Shown here piece after piece: positions 10,101 to 19,722 of a stretch of DNA of 64,000 nucleotides (position 1 is the stretch's first letter; the number at the start of each line of letters is the position of its first letter). Origin of the DNA: Rothia similimucilaginosa (GTDB lineage: Bacteria; Actinomycetota; Actinomycetes; Actinomycetales; Micrococcaceae); the NCBI RefSeq assembly GCF_029850875.1, contig NZ_JAOVAM010000001.1, positions 62,001 to 126,000 of the forward strand. The letters run 5' to 3'. Under the pieces are notes generated by a model. It was not told the DNA's origin. It was given only the letters and a program-made list of their open reading frames with translations, and made no database searches. A program made the position numbers and the translations under genes.

Positions 10101-10317
10101 TAAATACCGCCTCAAGAAGCCGGTAGTGCGCCGTAGTTCCTCACTCAACGATATTGTTCAGCGCGAATGGCCGGACGCCTGGAGCGAAGAGTACGAGCGT
10201 CTGCTCTACACTCTTACGCACCTGGTGCATCTAGAACCCGCTCAGGAGAAGCTCCTGGATGAGGTTCTCGCCGGTGAACAGATTTTCCGTGAGGAATTTG
10301 TAGACACCGAAGACTAG
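7153..10317 (+). CDS. Type ISP/IIG-like restriction-modification enzyme, main part
   Basis: A single-chain enzyme likely to both cleave DNA and methylate adenine N6. In the frame numbered from the GTG at 7153, RPDYAIM...YVELKAPGK at 2-24 is a PD-(D/E)XK nuclease motif; a helical linker follows; GSYYTPVEVV at 287-296 and DPAMGTGTY at 326-334 are methyltransferase motifs X and I; GNPPYKDK at about 444-451 is the N6-adenine catalytic motif IV. The last about 400 residues (NIVQVGYRSFDRQYILADSRLL and beyond) resemble the C-terminal specificity domain of the LlaBIII/LlaGI type ISP enzymes. I see no helicase block, which classical type ISP enzymes have, so type IIG is equally possible. It is inserted between trmI and mshC, on the strand opposite to its neighbours. 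As sequenced, the 8-G tract prevents full-length synthesis; the N-terminus of this part depends on reinitiation or tract slippage. Confidence 0.85.
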   Translation: MRPDYAIMVDGVLTGYVELKAPGKNIDPASFTKKSHEYKQWQRLRNLPNLLYTNGTEWRLYRYGEPVLTSTGYDAVHMHGSFSGHGTLSAPDALAAFFLNFLRWAPSPITSADQLVETLAPLAALLREEMLIGLAVQEKTYKADQTKAKKKGEEDFVIPPPLVGLRKDWRDTLAPSTSNEEFADSFAQTVVFSLVVALSEGHDLSLETFSTMAGRLRSQHGLLGNALGLLTEHLDEKSSLYNALAVIVRVMGAASWKYISGGKSDVYLHLYEHFLKVYNPEQRKKTGSYYTPVEVVDQMVRLVDDALRTYLGKEHGLASEGVSVIDPAMGTGTYPLSVMHKVAKTESLAPAARTRALNRLAKNLYGFELQSGPFSVAELRLNQTLKELGADIPEDGLNLYVADTLSDPYAKQKPVNGNTLRLLSQLSNKATRVKREVPIQVCIGNPPYKDKAEGMGGWVESGFRSADVASPILDDFRAPGMGRYEYVLKNLYVYFWRWAFWKVFEDSFRALEDQLDSAQNAGVVCFITADGYLNGPGFAGMREYIRRSSSRGWVINVTPEGKRPPAKNAVFAIETPVSIALFLREENTDEETPADIRYVALHGTFAEKMQALATLNLDGAEFEPVRSGWGDKFAPEAGGDWDSYPALPDFYASCFPGVKPNKTWVYAPSESVLQERWAELIEGNDLEVRAERFKETSSTGIAVGKKPLPGNDTFQGSLESLNNQIARELIPDTPNIVQVGYRSFDRQYILADSRLLHRASPDLWEHRVPEQIFIVEQHAHYPKAGPGLYFSTLIPDMHAFNNRGGRAHPALTAGGAPNLTEPATQMLRERFGDNAPGDLVYYLAALTGHPGYVRTFDEPLQQAGIRVPLTADPALWERAVQLGKQVVWLHTYGERGEPLPGIKYLHQLPKDADYTLPNPTVDMGKTMPEKKPSFSPDPVDSLSKEENNPVMGTVSFGRARCENVEKRVFDYTVGGNQVLGLWAKYRLKKPVVRRSSSLNDIVQREWPDAWSEEYERLLYTLTHLVHLEPAQEKLLDEVLAGEQIFREEFVDTED

Positions 10318-10356
10318 CCGCTCAATAACTGCCGGTATCAGGCGGTTAAACGCAAG

Positions 10357-10396
10357 GGGGTGGGTGATCCTGGAATAGTCCAGGATCACCCACCCC
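10357..10396 (+). terminator. Intrinsic terminator after the restriction-modification gene
   Basis: A perfect 18-bp inverted repeat with a 4-base loop (ATAG) is followed by TTTG on the plus strand. It lies 40 bases after the stop of the restriction gene and also faces the end of the mshC transcript, where it may act as a second, weaker terminator because no T-run follows on that strand. Confidence 0.85.
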
Positions 10397-10417
10397 TTTG
10401 TATTGCTCTCAGAAGCC

Positions 10418-10540
10418 CTACGCTTCCCTCTGCGCCTCGTACGCGCGCACCTCAGCTAACATCTCTGCGGAGAGCGCATCGACCGTCTCACGGTTGTACG
10501 GGCGAAGAGCGTACAGCTCCTCCATGACCGACGAAGTCAT
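10418..10540 (-). CDS. Possible 40-residue small protein downstream of mshC
   Basis: Only one base separates the mshC stop TAA from an ATG opening a 40-codon frame that ends TAG just before the large hairpin. The product (MTSSVMEELYALRPYNRETV, then DALSAEMLAEVRAYEAQREA) is soluble, acidic and likely helical. No strong Shine-Dalgarno is present, so translation would have to be coupled to mshC. I do not recognise a family. The close coupling and the amphipathic helical composition favour a real gene, but chance is not excluded. Confidence 0.4.
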   Translation of the reverse strand: MTSSVMEELYALRPYNRETVDALSAEMLAEVRAYEAQREA

Positions 10541-10541
10541 C

Positions 10542-11849
10542 TTAGAGGACCACACCCAGGCGTGCCGCCAGGATGTCACGCACCAGCGCGCCACCGCCGA
10601 CGGTGGTGTCCGCCAGAGCCTTCACAGCCCACGCATCCACAGCAGCCAACGCCGCCGGAGCGTTCAGGTCCTCACCGAGCGCCTCACGCACAGCGGCCAG
10701 TAGCTCAACCGCCGCCTCATCGCTCGCGCCCTCGCGGCCCTCAGCCACCGACACCGCATGACGGTAGGTGTCCAGGCGAGCCTTCGCGTGCTCCAGCAGC
10801 TCATCAGTCCAGAACCAATCCGAACGGTAATGCTGACCCATAATCGCCAGGCGCACCGCGTTCGCATCCTCACCTGCTGCGCGCAGACGCGAAACCAGCA
10901 CCAGGTTGCCGCGGGACTTGCTCATCTTTTGGCCGTCCAAACCGACCATGCCGGTGTGCGCGTAATGCTTAGCGTGCGGGCGCGCAGACACAGCCCACGA
11001 ATGGCCCGCACCCAAATCGTGGTGTGGGAACGTCAGGTCGTTACCGCCAGCCTGAACGGTCAGCGAACCATCCACAAAACGGCGGGCAATCATCGTGCAC
11101 TCGATGTGCCAGCCGGGGCGGCCCGCGCGCAGCTCGCCGGCATCCCAGCTCGGCTCGCCCTCACGCTTAACACGCCACAGCAGCGGATCCAGTGCGTCAC
11201 GCTTACCGGCACGGTTCGGGTCGCCGCCGCGCTCAGCAAAAATCTCCAGCATCTCATCACGGCTCAGGTGGCTAACCTCCCCCGGTGCCCACGAGTAGCC
11301 CTCAGCGTTCGCGGGCAGCTCACGCACAGCCTTCAAGTCCAGGTACACGTCACCGTCAGGATGCACCACACCCTGCTCATCCGTGAAACCGGGCACGCGG
11401 TACGCCAGGCCGCGGCGTAGCAAATCCTCAATCAGCGGGAACAGCCACTCAATGGACTCCACCACACCCACATAGTGCGCCGGCGGAATCACGTTCAGCG
11501 CCTTCATATCGGTGCGGAACAGCTCCGTCTGATCCTCAGCCAGTTCACGCCAATCAACGTTCGTGGCGGTCGCACGCTCAAGCAGCGGGTCGTCCACATC
11601 GGTCACGTTCTGCACGTACGTCACCGGCACGCCCGCATCCAGCCAGGCGCGGTGCAGCAGGTCAAAAGCAACATAGGTGGAGGCGTGACCCATATGCGTC
11701 GCGTCGTACGGGGTGATACCGCAAACGTACAGGCTCGCCGCCTTGTCCTCCTGAACCTGAATAATCTCACCGGCAGAAGTATCAAAAATACGCGGCAGCG
11801 CAGCCTGACCGGGCAGAGTCACAGAGGCGGGGGCATCCCAAGCTCGCAT
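10542..11849 (-). CDS. mshC: Cysteine:glucosaminylinositol ligase MshC (mycothiol synthesis)
   Basis: MshC joins cysteine to the amino group of GlcN-Ins using ATP, the third step in making mycothiol, the thiol buffer of Actinobacteria. The 435-residue product starts [10 protein letters not shown] and carries [21 protein letters not shown] at about 40-60 (zinc-binding Cys and the HIGH-like motif) and QKMSKSRGN (the KMSKS loop), with a CysRS-like core between. CysRS itself is distinguished by the MshC-specific N-terminus. The ATG at 11849 is preceded by GGAAAGGAAA; an upstream in-frame start is less likely. uppP follows upstream on the same strand, separated by a terminator, as is common in the family's neighbourhood. 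Confidence 0.93.
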   Translation of the reverse strand: MRAWDAPASVTLPGQAALPRIFDTSAGEIIQVQEDKAASLYVCGITPYDATHMGHASTYVAFDLLHRAWLDAGVPVTYVQNVTDVDDPLLERATATNVDWRELAEDQTELFRTDMKALNVIPPAHYVGVVESIEWLFPLIEDLLRRGLAYRVPGFTDEQGVVHPDGDVYLDLKAVRELPANAEGYSWAPGEVSHLSRDEMLEIFAERGGDPNRAGKRDALDPLLWRVKREGEPSWDAGELRAGRPGWHIECTMIARRFVDGSLTVQAGGNDLTFPHHDLGAGHSWAVSARPHAKHYAHTGMVGLDGQKMSKSRGNLVLVSRLRAAGEDANAVRLAIMGQHYRSDWFWTDELLEHAKARLDTYRHAVSVAEGREGASDEAAVELLAAVREALGEDLNAPAALAAVDAWAVKALADTTVGGGALVRDILAARLGVVL

Positions 11850-11948
11850 GGGTTTCCTTTCCGTAAAAACGCCCACAACCGGTGGACGCGCCACACCCGC
11901 CGCCCAGCCTCAGGGCATTCGGGTGCCAAAAAATCTACTCCAATAAGA

Positions 11949-11981
11949 ATACCCGCCCGTGAGAAAATCACGGACGGGTAT
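11949..11981 (-). terminator. Intrinsic terminator of uppP
   Basis: A 14-bp stem with one G-T pair and the loop TTTTC is followed on the minus strand by TTCTTATT, about 27 bases past the uppP stop. Confidence 0.85.
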
Positions 11982-12007
11982 GTCATATCACGCTGAGGGC
12001 TAAAGCC

Positions 12008-12856
12008 TTAGAACGCCGAAGAAGTAGCGTTCAGAACGCCAGTGCCCAGACCAACGAAAATCAGGATACCGAGCGCAATGCGGTACCAAATGAAAATGCC
12101 GTAGGACTTCGAAGACACGTACTTCAGGAACCAGCCAATCATTAGGTAACCCACCACGAACGCGACCAGAGTCGCAAGGATAGTCGACGGGATACCGTAG
12201 TAGCCGGTAGCCTCAGCACCAGTGAACACCTTGAACGTCTTGTACAGACCAGACATGAACACTGCCGGCAGAGCCAGAAGGAACGAGTAACGAGCCGCAG
12301 CCTCACGGGTATAACCCATGAACAGACCCGCGGTAATTGTACCGCCCGAACGTGAAACACCCGGGATCAGTGCCAGCGCCTGCGCGCAACCGTACAGAAT
12401 ACCGTGACGGAAAGTCAGGTCCTTTAGCTCACGCTGCTCACGACCAAAACGGTCCGCAAGACCCAGGAACACCGCGAAGACAATCAGCATGGTCGCCACA
12501 ACCCACAGGCTGCGGAACTGGGTGTCAATGTAGTCTTCCAGGAGCAGACCCAGAACGCCGATGGGCAGGGAGCCGAGAATAATCAGCCAACCCATGCGGG
12601 CATCCGGGTCGTTACGCGGTACGCGGCCGGTTAAGGATCCGAACCAGGACTTCAGGATGCGAACAATATCGCGCCAGAAGAAAATCAGAACCGCAGTCTC
12701 AGTACCCAGCTGGGTGATTGCGGTAAACGCGGCACCCGGGTCAGCCCTCTCCGGCAGGATCTGGCCAACAATGTTCAGATGCGCCGATGACGAAATCGGC
12801 AGAAATTCGGTAAGGCCCTGAACGAAGCCCAAAATAATTGCTTGAATCCATTCCAC
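12008..12856 (-). CDS. uppP: Undecaprenyl-diphosphatase UppP (BacA)
   Basis: This integral membrane phosphatase recycles undecaprenyl diphosphate to the monophosphate used in cell-wall synthesis and confers bacitracin resistance when overproduced. The 282-residue product has the first motif [13 protein letters not shown] at 15-27 with its catalytic Glu, and the second motif [10 protein letters not shown] in the middle, with about eight hydrophobic segments including [13 protein letters not shown] at the C-terminus. Length is normal for the family. It stands between leuA and mshC and has its own terminator. Confidence 0.95.
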   Translation of the reverse strand: MEWIQAIILGFVQGLTEFLPISSSAHLNIVGQILPERADPGAAFTAITQLGTETAVLIFFWRDIVRILKSWFGSLTGRVPRNDPDARMGWLIILGSLPIGVLGLLLEDYIDTQFRSLWVVATMLIVFAVFLGLADRFGREQRELKDLTFRHGILYGCAQALALIPGVSRSGGTITAGLFMGYTREAAARYSFLLALPAVFMSGLYKTFKVFTGAEATGYYGIPSTILATLVAFVVGYLMIGWFLKYVSSKSYGIFIWYRIALGILIFVGLGTGVLNATSSAF

Positions 12857-13049
12857 GCATTCAAGGATACAGGAGGCGCGCCCGCCCGGAGCGGTTCACG
12901 GAAGGTGATGTGGGACTTCCGCAAACCGCCCCGTCCACACTGTGGAACGCTCAGGGTGCCGGTTCAAGCAGTACACCGCGGTGCATCCACGGCTCAAGAA
13001 AGCCGCGCAAACCGCCGATACACACAATGCCTGCTCACACTAAACGACT

Positions 13050-13090
13050 AAGGGGCGGGATACATACTCCCAGTATGCATCCCGCCCCTT
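13050..13090 (-). terminator. Hairpin downstream of leuA
   Basis: A 19-bp stem with one mismatch and a 3-base loop lies about 60 bases after the leuA stop. On the minus strand it is followed by AGTCGTTTAG, so the T-run is poor. The stem is strong enough to serve as a terminator. Confidence 0.7.
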
Positions 13091-13149
13091 ACATCATGCA
13101 CGGTTAACGGTCACACGTGAACCCCGTACAAAGCATAAACGGTCATCGC

Positions 13150-14985
<1,836 letters not shown>

Positions 14986-15030
14986 TCAAGGCGGTGCATC
15001 AGAAAGGATGCGAAGGTGAGATGCCGCGTG

Positions 15031-15078
15031 AAAAAGCCGGAACGGTTGCGGCAGATTTCTAGCGTGCCCCGTTCCGGC
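15031..15078 (-). promoter_or_regulatory. leuA attenuator terminator
   Basis: A perfect 10-bp stem (GCCGGAACGG with CCGTTCCGGC) followed by five T residues lies between the leader peptide and leuA. The 5' arm starts inside codon 22 of the leader, five bases after its three-leucine run, so a ribosome stalled at those codons would cover the arm and block terminator formation. This is an intrinsic attenuator directly readable from sequence. Confidence 0.88.
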
Positions 15079-15142
15079 GAATAAGCAGCAGGTTCACTGC
15101 CTGGCGGGTAACCCCGCGCGTGCTCTCACCGTCAATAATCAT
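15059..15142 (-). CDS. leuL: leuA leader peptide
   Basis: A 27-codon frame starting at ATG, with GGAAG just upstream, encodes MIIDGESTRGVTRQAVNLLL then IRRNGAR. Three consecutive leucine codons (CTG CTG CTT) at positions 18-20 lie directly before the 5' arm of a T-tailed hairpin, and the stop falls in the loop. Leucine attenuators upstream of leuA are known in other Actinobacteria. The gene symbol is the conventional one for such leaders and is applied by analogy. Confidence 0.82.
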   Translation of the reverse strand: MIIDGESTRGVTRQAVNLLLIRRNGAR

Positions 15143-15222
15143 GCTTCCACGCTATCACAGGGATCGGAGGCGGTGGCAGGGCACCTGGGAAGCCGTCCAT
15201 CATCTGGAAAGAATCAACGACA

Positions 15223-15259
15223 AAGGGGCGTAGCCACCATTTCTGGCCCTACGCCCCTT
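15223..15259 (-). terminator. Intrinsic terminator of the LCP gene
   Basis: An 11-bp GC-rich stem (AAGGGGCGTAG with its complement) extended by CCA/TGG lies about 45 bases past the stop; TTTGTCGTT follows on the minus strand. Confidence 0.8.
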
Positions 15260-15303
15260 CACTCAATATTCACGCATCTGCGCTATGTTCTACCAGCTAC
15301 AAC

Positions 15304-16743
15304 CTAGTAGGCGAAAGCAGTCTGGCACTTGTGCTGATCAGCAGTTTGACCGGTCGCGTTACCCGCAATCGCAGCCTCCTGCTTCTCTATCGCCTCACCG
15401 GACGGGAAGTCAGCGCCAATCGTCACCGACACGCCCAGAACCTCTTCGGTTGCCACCACACGGGTCACGTTCAGCTTCGCGGCGATTTCCTTCGCCTCCG
15501 CCTCGTAACCGGTCGAGTAGAAGACCGTGGTGAAGTTCGTCGGGCTAGCAGAGGTACCCGGAGTAACATTCGTGTAGCCCAGGCCCTTAACCACCGAAGC
15601 GATTGTAGCCGAGCGGCCCTCCAGACCGGTCGCGTTGTATACGCTCACCGGAACCGTATGATCGAGCTGAACCGGAGCGGCAGAAATAGCTGGAGCCTCC
15701 GGAGCCTGCTCTTCCTTCAGTGACTTATCATCACGCAGACGCTGGAACACATTCGCAGCATCCGCAGAAACCTGCAGGCGGTTCGCATCCTGGCTCCACG
15801 GCTCAGTCGGCACAGTCGCAAACACAACGTTTGACAGGTCCACGCCACCAAGAGACGCACCAACACCCACCAGAGTGCTGATATTGCTCAGGTTATTATC
15901 CACCGTCACATTCTGAGTAATCGCCTCAGCAATGTTAATCAGACGACCCGGATTCGACAGAGTACCCTCTCGCTTCACCTTACGCAGCAGTGAAGACAAG
16001 AAGCCCTGCTGAGCCTGAATACGACCAATATCGGAACCATCCGAGAAGCCGTGGCGGCTACGCAAGAACGCAAGAGCCTGCTCACCCTCAACCGAAGAAG
16101 TACCGGCAGGAAGCTTCAGGCCACTGTACTCATCATCAATCGGAGCGTCCACGCACACCTGAACGCCGCCAACAACCTTCGACAGCTCCTTCACAGCGTT
16201 AAAGTCGACCAACATAAAGTGGTCAATATTCACACCGGTCAGCTTGCTAATGGTCGCCACAGTACAACCGGGACCACCGCGAGACAGAGACTCGTTAATC
16301 TGAACGCTCTTCTCAGCCGGATACACAGTGCCGCTCTCAGGATCAGTACACTGCGGCACGTCAACCATCAGGTCACGCGGGAACGACAGCACGCTCACGT
16401 TCTTACGGTCCTTGCTGATTTGTAGCAGCATCATCACGTCCGCACGAGCCTCAGAATTGCGGTCATCCTCATCACCGTACGCACCGTTATTACCCTTACG
16501 GGTATCGGAGCCAATCACGAGAATGTCCAAGGCACCGTTCTCCAGGCCGTTCTTGTAATTGCTGATGTTCAGCTCTTGAGTATGCAGATTATTACGCATA
16601 CGTAGAGCCACCACGCCACCAAAGCCAACAACAATGACGAGCATGCAAGTAGTAAGCAGAGCAATCCACTTATTGCGGTTTGATGTCAGCACCGTCGTGC
16701 GCATATGACGACCGGTGCTTCGTAAACGAGGTGCCTGGGGCAT
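15304..16743 (-). CDS. LytR-CpsA-Psr (LCP) family cell-wall glycopolymer ligase
   Basis: LCP proteins move glycopolymers from undecaprenyl carriers onto peptidoglycan outside the membrane. The 479-residue product starts MPQAPRLRST, has one N-terminal membrane segment at about 27-48, then the LCP catalytic domain with NILVIGSDTR-like ILVIGSDTRKG, RADVMMLLQIS, SFPRDLMVDVP and AFLRSRHGFSDGSDIGRIQAQQ. A C-terminal LytR_C-type domain (VYNATGLEGRSATIASVVKGLGY) follows. The start at 16743 is chosen for its GAAAAGG site; the upstream extension of the frame overlaps a terminator and is not protein-like. It is a single-gene unit between leuA and era. Which polymer it handles cannot be told from sequence. 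Confidence 0.9.
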   Translation of the reverse strand: MPQAPRLRSTGRHMRTTVLTSNRNKWIALLTTCMLVIVVGFGGVVALRMRNNLHTQELNISNYKNGLENGALDILVIGSDTRKGNNGAYGDEDDRNSEARADVMMLLQISKDRKNVSVLSFPRDLMVDVPQCTDPESGTVYPAEKSVQINESLSRGGPGCTVATISKLTGVNIDHFMLVDFNAVKELSKVVGGVQVCVDAPIDDEYSGLKLPAGTSSVEGEQALAFLRSRHGFSDGSDIGRIQAQQGFLSSLLRKVKREGTLSNPGRLINIAEAITQNVTVDNNLSNISTLVGVGASLGGVDLSNVVFATVPTEPWSQDANRLQVSADAANVFQRLRDDKSLKEEQAPEAPAISAAPVQLDHTVPVSVYNATGLEGRSATIASVVKGLGYTNVTPGTSASPTNFTTVFYSTGYEAEAKEIAAKLNVTRVVATEEVLGVSVTIGADFPSGEAIEKQEAAIAGNATGQTADQHKCQTAFAY

Positions 16744-16823
16744 ACCTTTTCTCTTTCTGCCGGTGAGCAAGTGCTTTCTCAGAGTAACACTCTTCCCTAT
16801 GAGCGCCGAATAAAAACGAAAAG

Positions 16824-16869
16824 TTTCACCCGGAGGTATGCACATATTTATGCAAGCCACCGGGTGAAA
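16824..16869 (-). terminator. Intrinsic terminator of era
   Basis: A 10-bp stem (TTTCACCCGG paired with CCGGGTGAAA) with further inner pairing lies about 90 bases after the era stop; ACTTTTCGTTTTTATTC follows on the minus strand. Confidence 0.8.
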
Positions 16870-16956
16870 ACTAAGGATGCGCGACCGCCCCCGAAGGCCA
16901 CCTCTCGGGGCGACCGCGCAGAGCAAATTCTCTGGGCGATGCGCTCAGGAAAGCTA

Positions 16957-18114
16957 CTAGAATCCCAGTCGGTTCAACGCACGCGCGTCAGACTGCCATT
17001 CCTTCGCAACCTTCACATGAATATTCAAATAAATGCGGGTACCGAGCATTGCCTCAATCTGCTCACGAGCCTTCGTACCAATCTTGCGTAGATTCGAGCC
17101 GCCCTTACCGATAATGATGTACTTCTGCGACTCACGCTCCACAAACAGGTTTACGTGCACATCCAGCAGCGGGTTATCCTCCGGGCGGCCCTCACGGAAC
17201 TCCATCTCCTCAACCGTTACAGCAATTGAGTGGGGCAGCTCCTCACGCGCACCCTCCAGGGCGGCCTCACGTACCAGCTCCGCGATGAGGGTTGCCTCCG
17301 GCTCATCGGTCAGCTCACCCTCCGGGTACAGCGGCGGCGACAGCGGAGTGTACTGCGCCAGCAGGTCAGCAACCGCATCCACCTGGAAATGCTTTACAGC
17401 AGACACCGGGATAATCGCAGCCCAGCCACCCTTACCGTCAACCGGCATCGGCTCAGCAACCTCACCGGCACGGCGCTTAGCCGCAGGACCCGAACCCTTC
17501 GCGAAAGGCACAGCATCATTCTTGCCGCCCTTACCCTTGGGGCCCTTAGCCTTCTGCTTCGCACGATGCGCGGCACGCTTAGCACGAGCCGCACGCTCAG
17601 CGCTCATGACTTCCTCGCCGAGCGCCTCAACAGCCAGCAACTGCTCACGCAGCTCCTCAGAGCTCACAGTGTCAGCCTTTGTCACAATGGCAACCACCGG
17701 CTTATTGCTCGACGCCACCAGCTGCGAGGCAATATAACGGTCACCCGGACCAATCTTCTCATTCGCCGGAATGCAGAAGCCCAGTACATCCACCTGTGAA
17801 AGGGTGCTTGCTACCAGGTCGTTCAGACGCTCACCCAGCAGAGTGCGGGGGCGGTGAATACCCGGGGTGTCCACCAGAATCAGCTGGTACTCGTCCTTGT
17901 GTACAATACCGCGGATCGTGTGGCGGGTCGTCTGCGGACGGTTCGAGGTGATAGCCACCTTCTGACCAACCATAGCGTTCGTCAGAGTAGATTTACCCGC
18001 ATTTGGGCGACCCACCAGCGACGCAAAACCCGAACGGAAATTCTCCGGGTAGGTTGGCAGCGGGGTGCTTAAGTCCAGCATGCTCAAATCGAGCGGGGTG
18101 TACTCCTGGTCCAT
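16957..18114 (-). CDS. era: GTPase Era with Lys/Ala-rich insertion
   Basis: Era is a GTPase that binds the 3' end of 16S rRNA and aids 30S maturation. Numbering from MDQEYTPLD (ATG at 18114, preceded by AGGAGAAA), G1 GRPNAGKST is at 35-43, G3 DTPG near 81-84, G4 TKAD at 144-147 and G5 SAVK at 237-240. The C-terminal KH domain carries YIIIGKGGSNLRKIG. About 60 extra residues sit between G4 and G5, from about 169 to 229, very rich in Lys, Ala, Arg and Gly (AKRAAHRAKQKAKGPKGKGG). Its G motifs are all intact. It is the last gene of the phoH-ybeY-corC-era block. Confidence 0.93.
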   Translation of the reverse strand: MDQEYTPLDLSMLDLSTPLPTYPENFRSGFASLVGRPNAGKSTLTNAMVGQKVAITSNRPQTTRHTIRGIVHKDEYQLILVDTPGIHRPRTLLGERLNDLVASTLSQVDVLGFCIPANEKIGPGDRYIASQLVASSNKPVVAIVTKADTVSSEELREQLLAVEALGEEVMSAERAARAKRAAHRAKQKAKGPKGKGGKNDAVPFAKGSGPAAKRRAGEVAEPMPVDGKGGWAAIIPVSAVKHFQVDAVADLLAQYTPLSPPLYPEGELTDEPEATLIAELVREAALEGAREELPHSIAVTVEEMEFREGRPEDNPLLDVHVNLFVERESQKYIIIGKGGSNLRKIGTKAREQIEAMLGTRIYLNIHVKVAKEWQSDARALNRLGF

Positions 18115-18237
18115 TGTGTTTCTCCTTATCAAACCTCGTGCGGGGTGTATGGGGTGCCAATCTCATCTGCCTGTGCCTTCAGGGGTGGGGCAGCCGACTC
18201 AAAGTGCGGTAGAAAATGCGGCGTCTATATTCGATAT

Positions 18238-19713
18238 CTAGCGCTTACCGTGCTTGTCGGTGGCAGGTTCAGCCTCTGCAGTATCTCCCGGAAGATCCGG
18301 ATGCGCGTGAGGCTCAGCCACAGCGGGCGGATCGGTATCCACGGTGAGGATGTCAGCAACCTCAGACTTCAGGGAATAAGACTCCGGTGAATTAGAGATC
18401 AGGGAATCTTCAGCGTTCTGACGCTCATCACGAGGCGGCTCATACCACGCCTGCAGCATATCCACCTGGTGGCGGCGACCCGACGAACCAATCGCACGAA
18501 TATGAATGCCATCAATCTCAACTTCAGAACCGATAATCGGCACCATGCCCAGATGCTTAGCGAGCAGACCGCCCACCGTATCAACATCTTCATCGTCGAG
18601 CTCACGACCAAAAATCTCACCCAGCTCATCAATACCCAGACGAGCAGAGAGACGGAACGTGCCGTCATCATTCAGCGTGTAATCGGGGCTCTCATGGTCA
18701 TACTCATCAGAAATGTCACCGACCAGCTCCTCGATCAAATCCTCAAGGGTAATCAGACCGGCGGTGCCGCCGTACTCGTCAACAATGATCGCCACGTGCG
18801 TGGACTCGCGCTGCATCTCACGCAGCAGGTCCATGGCACGCTTCGACTCGGGCTCAAAACGAGCCGGGCGCATCAGCTCAACCACGGTCGGCAAAGCGGT
18901 ACCCTCCGGAGACTCTGAATACAGGATGAAGGCGCGCATCGCGTCCTTCAGGTAGAGTACGCCCAGAATCTCATCGCTCGAATCACCAATCACCGGCATA
19001 CGCGAATAACCCGAACGCAGGAACAGGCTCAGCGTCTCACGCAGAGGGGTGTCACGGCTGGCGGTGAGCATATCGGTACGCGGAACCATGAGCGAACGGA
19101 TGCGGGTATCGTCCATTTCAAAGACGGACTGCACCATCTGTGCTTCGTTATCCTCAATGGTTTCAGCCTCGGAGGCACGGTCCAGAAACTCGCGTAGCTC
19201 CTCCTCATCGAACACGCCCACCGGGGCTTCCGCCGAACGTTCCGGTGCCAGGCGCGCACTGAGCTTATCGAGCAGACCGGTCGCCGGGCTCAGCAGAACC
19301 GACAGGTAGTGCACCGGGCGCGCCAGCATACGAATTGACGCGACCGGGCGGTTACGACCTAGAGCACGTGCCAGCACGTGCAGAATCGGGTAGCCCACCA
19401 GCGCAACGATCACGAGGGTTAGCACGGCGGCGAGTGCGTGCACCTCGACCAAGTATAGTAGGCAGGTCATGGTGGCAAGCACCGCGGCGGCAGCGGCAAT
19501 GAGGCGGGTCAGGCGTAGCGGGTGTGTGTACGCCTCGGAGCCACCGTCGAGGGTGCGCTGTAGGACGCGGGCACCGAGGGTATCCGGGTGTGCCTCTACT
19601 GCTTCTGCAACTTCGTTATGCGGCAGGTAGGTGAACGCGGTTTCGGCAATTGCGGCGACCACGGTCAGACAGAGCGCGAGAACGGCAAGGAGGGCTGTGA
19701 GTAGAATATCCAC
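18238..19713 (-). CDS. CNNM/CorC-type hemolysin-family membrane protein with CBS pair
   Basis: Members of this family combine an N-terminal DUF21/CNNM transmembrane domain with a CBS pair and a C-terminal CorC_HlyC domain; they act in magnesium or other divalent metal transport or tolerance. In this 491-residue protein hydrophobic segments occupy about 1-25, 60-80 and 85-105. The linker EEELREFLDRASEAETIEDNE precedes the CBS region (MVPRTDMLTASRDTPL, RMPVIGDSSDEILGVLYLKD), and VAIIVDEYGGTAGLITLEDLIEELVGDI is the family signature. The C-terminal about 60 residues are acidic and variable. It lies between ybeY and era as in other Actinobacteria. Confidence 0.9.
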   Translation of the reverse strand: MDILLTALLAVLALCLTVVAAIAETAFTYLPHNEVAEAVEAHPDTLGARVLQRTLDGGSEAYTHPLRLTRLIAAAAAVLATMTCLLYLVEVHALAAVLTLVIVALVGYPILHVLARALGRNRPVASIRMLARPVHYLSVLLSPATGLLDKLSARLAPERSAEAPVGVFDEEELREFLDRASEAETIEDNEAQMVQSVFEMDDTRIRSLMVPRTDMLTASRDTPLRETLSLFLRSGYSRMPVIGDSSDEILGVLYLKDAMRAFILYSESPEGTALPTVVELMRPARFEPESKRAMDLLREMQRESTHVAIIVDEYGGTAGLITLEDLIEELVGDISDEYDHESPDYTLNDDGTFRLSARLGIDELGEIFGRELDDEDVDTVGGLLAKHLGMVPIIGSEVEIDGIHIRAIGSSGRRHQVDMLQAWYEPPRDERQNAEDSLISNSPESYSLKSEVADILTVDTDPPAVAEPHAHPDLPGDTAEAEPATDKHGKR

Positions 19714-19722
19714 GCCGCTCCC

